From: an uncultured Planctomycetaceae bacterium
GTDB lineage: Bacteria; Planctomycetota; Planctomycetia; Pirellulales; UBA1268
Direction of reading: 5' to 3'
Assembly (NCBI GenBank): GCA_903885855.1
Contig: CAISKG010000196.1
Coordinates: forward strand, 1 to 8,482
Length of the DNA: 8,482 bases
Below the pieces are notes generated by a model. That model saw only the letters and a program-made list of their open reading frames with translations. It was not told the origin of the DNA and searched no databases. The position numbers and the translations under genes are program-made. Below are positions 6,504-8,482 of this stretch, piece by piece. Every line of letters begins with the position of its first letter. Within the stretch, counting starts at the first letter, position 1.

Positions 6504-7466
6504 GGCGCCTCCCCGAGGACCATGCCCGCGGCGAAGGGATCGCCCGGCGCGCGGTGCAGCGTCGCCTCGGCGCACACCCAGGCCCGGCCGGTGATCGTGG
6601 GCACCACCCGCCCCGCGCCGTCGAGCCGGTAGCGGGCCTCGAAGCGGCTGCCGATCACGCTTTCCTGCACCCACGTCGCGCCGGGCGCGAGCGCCCCGTC
6701 GGCCGCCAGGCAGGCGATCTTGGCGCTCGTGCCGGTGCCGCAGGGGGGAGCGGTCGAAGGCGCCTCCGGGGCAGAGAACGTAATTCCGGCCGTGCGCGCC
6801 GGCCGAGCGCGGCGGGCCGACGAACTCGACGTGGTCGATCTCCGCGCCGTCGGCGCCGGTGATGCCGCGGCGCCGCAGCTCGGCGCGCACCGCCCCGGCG
6901 GCGGCGCCGAGTCGGCCGACGTTCGCCGCCACGAGGTCGCAGGGGGCCGAGGGGGTGATGAAGAACCAGTTGCCCCCCCAGGCGACGTCGCCGACGACCG
7001 TCCCCACCGCGTCGACCTCGAGGCGCACCCCGGCGGCGTGGCGGTGGGAGGGGACGTTGTCGATCGCCACGGTGGCGGCGTCGAGGAGATCGACCGACAC
7101 CGTCCCGACCGGCGTCTCGAAGCGGTGGCGGCCCGGGCCGATCCGCCCCAGCCAGGCGAGGGTCACGGCCACGCCGATCGTGCCGTGGCCGCACATCCCC
7201 AGGGCGCCGGTGTTGTTGAAGAACAGCACGCCCGCGGCCGCGGCGGGATCCTCGGGCTCGACCAGCAGCGCGCCCACCAGGGCGTCGGAGCCGCGCGGCT
7301 CGAGGATCACCGCGCGGCGGAAGTCGTCGTGCCGCTCGCGGAAACGCCGCAGCCGCTCGGCGAGCGGGCCCGCGCCGAGGTCGGGGCCGCCGGCGATCAC
7401 GGTGCGCGTCGGCTCCCCCTCGGTGTGCGAGTCGACGACGTGGATCGGAGCCGTGGCGGCGCTCAT
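6500..7466 (-). pseudogene. Proline racemase-family 4-hydroxyproline 2-epimerase with one-base frameshift
   Basis: The family folds as two alpha/beta halves, each giving one catalytic cysteine. Reading from ATG 7466 gives 241 normal residues with HVVDSHTEGEP (9-19), NNTGALGMCGHGTIG (84-98; catalytic Cys92), GNWFFI (165-170) and a perfect approach to the second site (GGAFDRSP, 234-241). There the coding strand has a six-C run (6748-6743). With five Cs the next residues are CGTGTSAKIACLAADG, the second catalytic motif (Cys242), followed by 64 family-like residues to a TGA at 6502-6500. The repaired protein is 321 residues, a normal family length, and no other lesion is seen. Two cysteines point to an epimerase/racemase rather than trans-3-hydroxyproline dehydratase, which has Thr at the second position. 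The start overlaps the upstream stop by four bases (ATGA) and lacks a close Shine-Dalgarno, so it depends on coupling. The intact remainder favours a homopolymer sequencing error or a very recent mutation over an old pseudogene. Confidence 0.85.
6743..6748 (-). other. Six-base homopolymer carrying the frameshift
   Basis: GGGGGG on the plus strand (CCCCCC on the coding strand) sits directly before the TGC codon of the second catalytic cysteine of the epimerase. Removing one base restores the full family sequence downstream. The coding context is TCC CCC C TGC, so a +1 slip at a CCC-C quadruplet would also restore the frame. Confidence 0.85.
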
Positions 7467-8410
7467 CCGCGGGCCCCCGGCCAGGCCTCCCACCAGGCCC
7501 GGAAGAGCCGCCACTGGTCGCGCGTGTGGGCGCGCTGCGAGGGCGAGAGGGCGTCGGTGGGATGGATGTGGTGGACGTAGGCGGGATCCCCCTCGAGCTC
7601 CATGAGGAACTTGTAGTGGAGGACCAGATCGGGCCCCTCGTCGAAGGTCGACAGGACGCGCAGCGCCTCGTCGAGCTCGAGCGCCGCCCGCCGCGCCTCC
7701 ACGTCGCCGGCGGCCGCGCGGCGGCACAGCGCCACCAGCCGCAGGACCGGCTCCGGGAGGGCGTTGCCGATGCCGGTGATCGCCCCCACGGCGCCGCAGC
7801 GGACGAAGCCGTGGAAGACCTGCGTGTCGACCCCCACCATGAGCGCCAGGCCCGGATCGCCGGCGGTGATCGCCTCCGCGGCGTAGGTGAGCGCGTCGGC
7901 GCCGCCGAATTCCTTGAAGCCCACCAGATTGGGGTGGGCGCGGCGCAGCCGCGAGAAGAGGTCGGCGCGCGTCTGGAAGCCGTAGTAGGGGCTGTTGTAG
8001 ATCACCGCCGGCAGCCCGCCCCCCGCCTCGAGCACCGCCGCGAAGTGCGCTTCCTGCGCCGCCGGCGACGTGCCGCGCGAGAGGACACGCGGGATGACCA
8101 TCAGCCCCACGGCCCCGACCTCGCGCGCGTGGGCGGCGTGGGCGGCGGCGAGGCGCGTGTTCTGGGCGCCGGTGCCCACCACGACCGGCAGCCCGGCCTC
8201 GACCAGCCGGCGCACGCCCGCCTGCCGCTCGGCGTCCGACAACAGCGGCCAATCCCCCATCGAGCCGCAGTACACCACCGCGCTCATGCCGGCCCCGACG
8301 AGCCGCCGCGCGGTGGCCACGAGGGCCCCGTGGTCGATCGCCCCGCCGGCGCGGCAGGGGGTCATGAGGGCGGGCATGCAGCCGCGGAACACGTCCGAGC
8401 CGTCAGGCAT
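7463..8410 (-). CDS. DHDPS/N-acetylneuraminate lyase family protein, probable pyrroline-4-hydroxy-2-carboxylate deaminase
   Basis: This 315-residue TIM-barrel class I aldolase-family protein has its Schiff-base lysine in LVGFKEFGG (162-170; Lys166) and the conserved tyrosine in AVIYNSPYYG (135-144; Tyr138). The usual GTTGE loop reads CGSMGDWP (48-55), so the two threonines become Ser50 and Met51. This suggests it is not a housekeeping dihydrodipicolinate synthase (DapA) for lysine synthesis. Given the epimerase and D-amino-acid dehydrogenase that follow, the likely reaction is dehydration and deamination of 1-pyrroline-4-hydroxy-2-carboxylate to 2-oxoglutarate semialdehyde and ammonia. The ATG at 8410 is preceded by CGGAG (8423-8419) with an eight-base gap. 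Its TGA overlaps the epimerase ATG by four bases. Another 2-keto-acid aldolase role remains possible. Confidence 0.87.
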   Translation of the reverse strand: MPDGSDVFRGCMPALMTPCRAGGAIDHGALVATARRLVGAGMSAVVYCGSMGDWPLLSDAERQAGVRRLVEAGLPVVVGTGAQNTRLAAAHAAHAREVGAVGLMVIPRVLSRGTSPAAQEAHFAAVLEAGGGLPAVIYNSPYYGFQTRADLFSRLRRAHPNLVGFKEFGGADALTYAAEAITAGDPGLALMVGVDTQVFHGFVRCGAVGAITGIGNALPEPVLRLVALCRRAAAGDVEARRAALELDEALRVLSTFDEGPDLVLHYKFLMELEGDPAYVHHIHPTDALSPSQRAHTRDQWRLFRAWWEAWPGARG

Positions 8411-8420
8411 GGGGAAATCT

Positions 8421-8447
8421 CCGGCGGGGGCTCCGCCGGTCCGGCGG
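8421..8447 (-). promoter_or_regulatory. Three-arm leader with alternative hairpins before the DHDPS-family gene
   Basis: Three seven-base arms lie in a row: CCGGCGG (8421-8427), CCGCCGG (8433-8439) and CCGGCGG (8441-8447) on the plus strand. The middle arm is complementary to both outer arms, so only one hairpin can form at a time. In the minus-strand mRNA, pairing of the middle arm with the ATG-proximal arm has a five-base loop and would bury part of the CGGAG ribosome-binding site of the gene starting at 8410. Pairing with the distal arm would leave that site free. This may be chance in a GC-rich 51-base gap. Confidence 0.35.
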
Positions 8448-8461
8448 ACGGGGCGGGGGGG

Positions 8462-8482
8462 TCAGTCGCGGATGCGCTTGGA
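8462..8482 (-). CDS. C-terminal end of an upstream minus-strand gene
   Basis: The frame ending at the TGA complement (8464-8462) reads SKRIRD then stop and runs off the right edge, 51 bases before the DHDPS-family gene on the same strand. The position suggests an operon member. The missing last enzyme of hydroxyproline breakdown, 2-oxoglutarate semialdehyde dehydrogenase, would fit here, but six residues cannot identify it, and the frame itself is only probable. Confidence 0.35.
   Translation of the reverse strand, partial: SKRIRD

Noticed and set aside
3585..6632. A 1015-codon open frame on the plus strand over glnA and the flavoenzyme
   Set aside because: It is out of frame with glnA and antisense to the dehydrogenase, and it has no family motifs.
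6500..7466. trans-3-hydroxy-L-proline dehydratase
   Set aside because: That branch has threonine in place of the second catalytic cysteine; the repaired frame here has cysteine in CGTGTSAK.
7463..8410. Housekeeping dihydrodipicolinate synthase (dapA) for lysine synthesis
   Set aside because: The GTTGE loop is replaced by GSMGD and the operon partners are D-hydroxyproline enzymes, not lysine-pathway genes.

Overview
The window is very GC-rich and compact, and its gene content points to a planctomycete (phylum Planctomycetota). The main evidence is a secreted cytochrome with PSCyt1 and DUF1549 domains at the left edge. Beside it lies a secreted fusion of redoxin, cytochrome c and copper-monooxygenase domains; both architectures are typical of that phylum. 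A metagenome-assembled genome is possible. The genus cannot be fixed from this sequence.

Layout. (1) Positions 1-3506, minus strand: two exported redox proteins, read in the order redoxin/cytochrome/copper monooxygenase (3506 to 1542), then the PSCyt1-DUF1549 cytochrome (1477 to beyond the left edge). They are separated by 64 bases holding a small hairpin. (2) 3507-3684: a divergent intergenic region with weak promoter-like hexamers and a perfect 9+9 bp inverted repeat just upstream of the next gene. (3) 3685-5097, plus strand: a complete type I glutamine synthetase with nearly all active-site residues, but with a changed segment where the ammonium-site tyrosine normally lies. (4) 5098-5219: four copies of a 20-bp palindrome, arranged as two 56-bp dimers, filling the gap between convergent stop codons. 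(5) 5220-8410, minus strand: a tightly coupled three-gene operon, read as DHDPS-family lyase, proline racemase/4-hydroxyproline epimerase, and FAD-dependent D-amino-acid dehydrogenase. (6) A short leader with three mutually complementary arms, then the last six codons of another minus-strand gene at the right edge.

The operon matches the known bacterial trans-4-hydroxy-L-proline route. The epimerase makes cis-4-hydroxy-D-proline, the flavoenzyme oxidises it to pyrroline-4-hydroxy-2-carboxylate, and the DHDPS-family enzyme deaminates that to 2-oxoglutarate semialdehyde. The last enzyme, a semialdehyde dehydrogenase, is not visible; the gene cut at the right edge is a candidate. The epimerase carries a single extra base in a six-base homopolymer immediately before its second catalytic cysteine codon. 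This is either a sequencing error or a real lesion. It also fuses the epimerase frame to the dehydrogenase frame, so automatic gene calling would report a false chimera.

I see no tRNA, rRNA, CRISPR array, transposase or other mobile gene. The items most worth a second look are the epimerase frameshift, the altered glutamine synthetase segment, the four-palindrome array, the inverted repeat before glnA, and the three-domain redox fusion with all six expected copper ligands.
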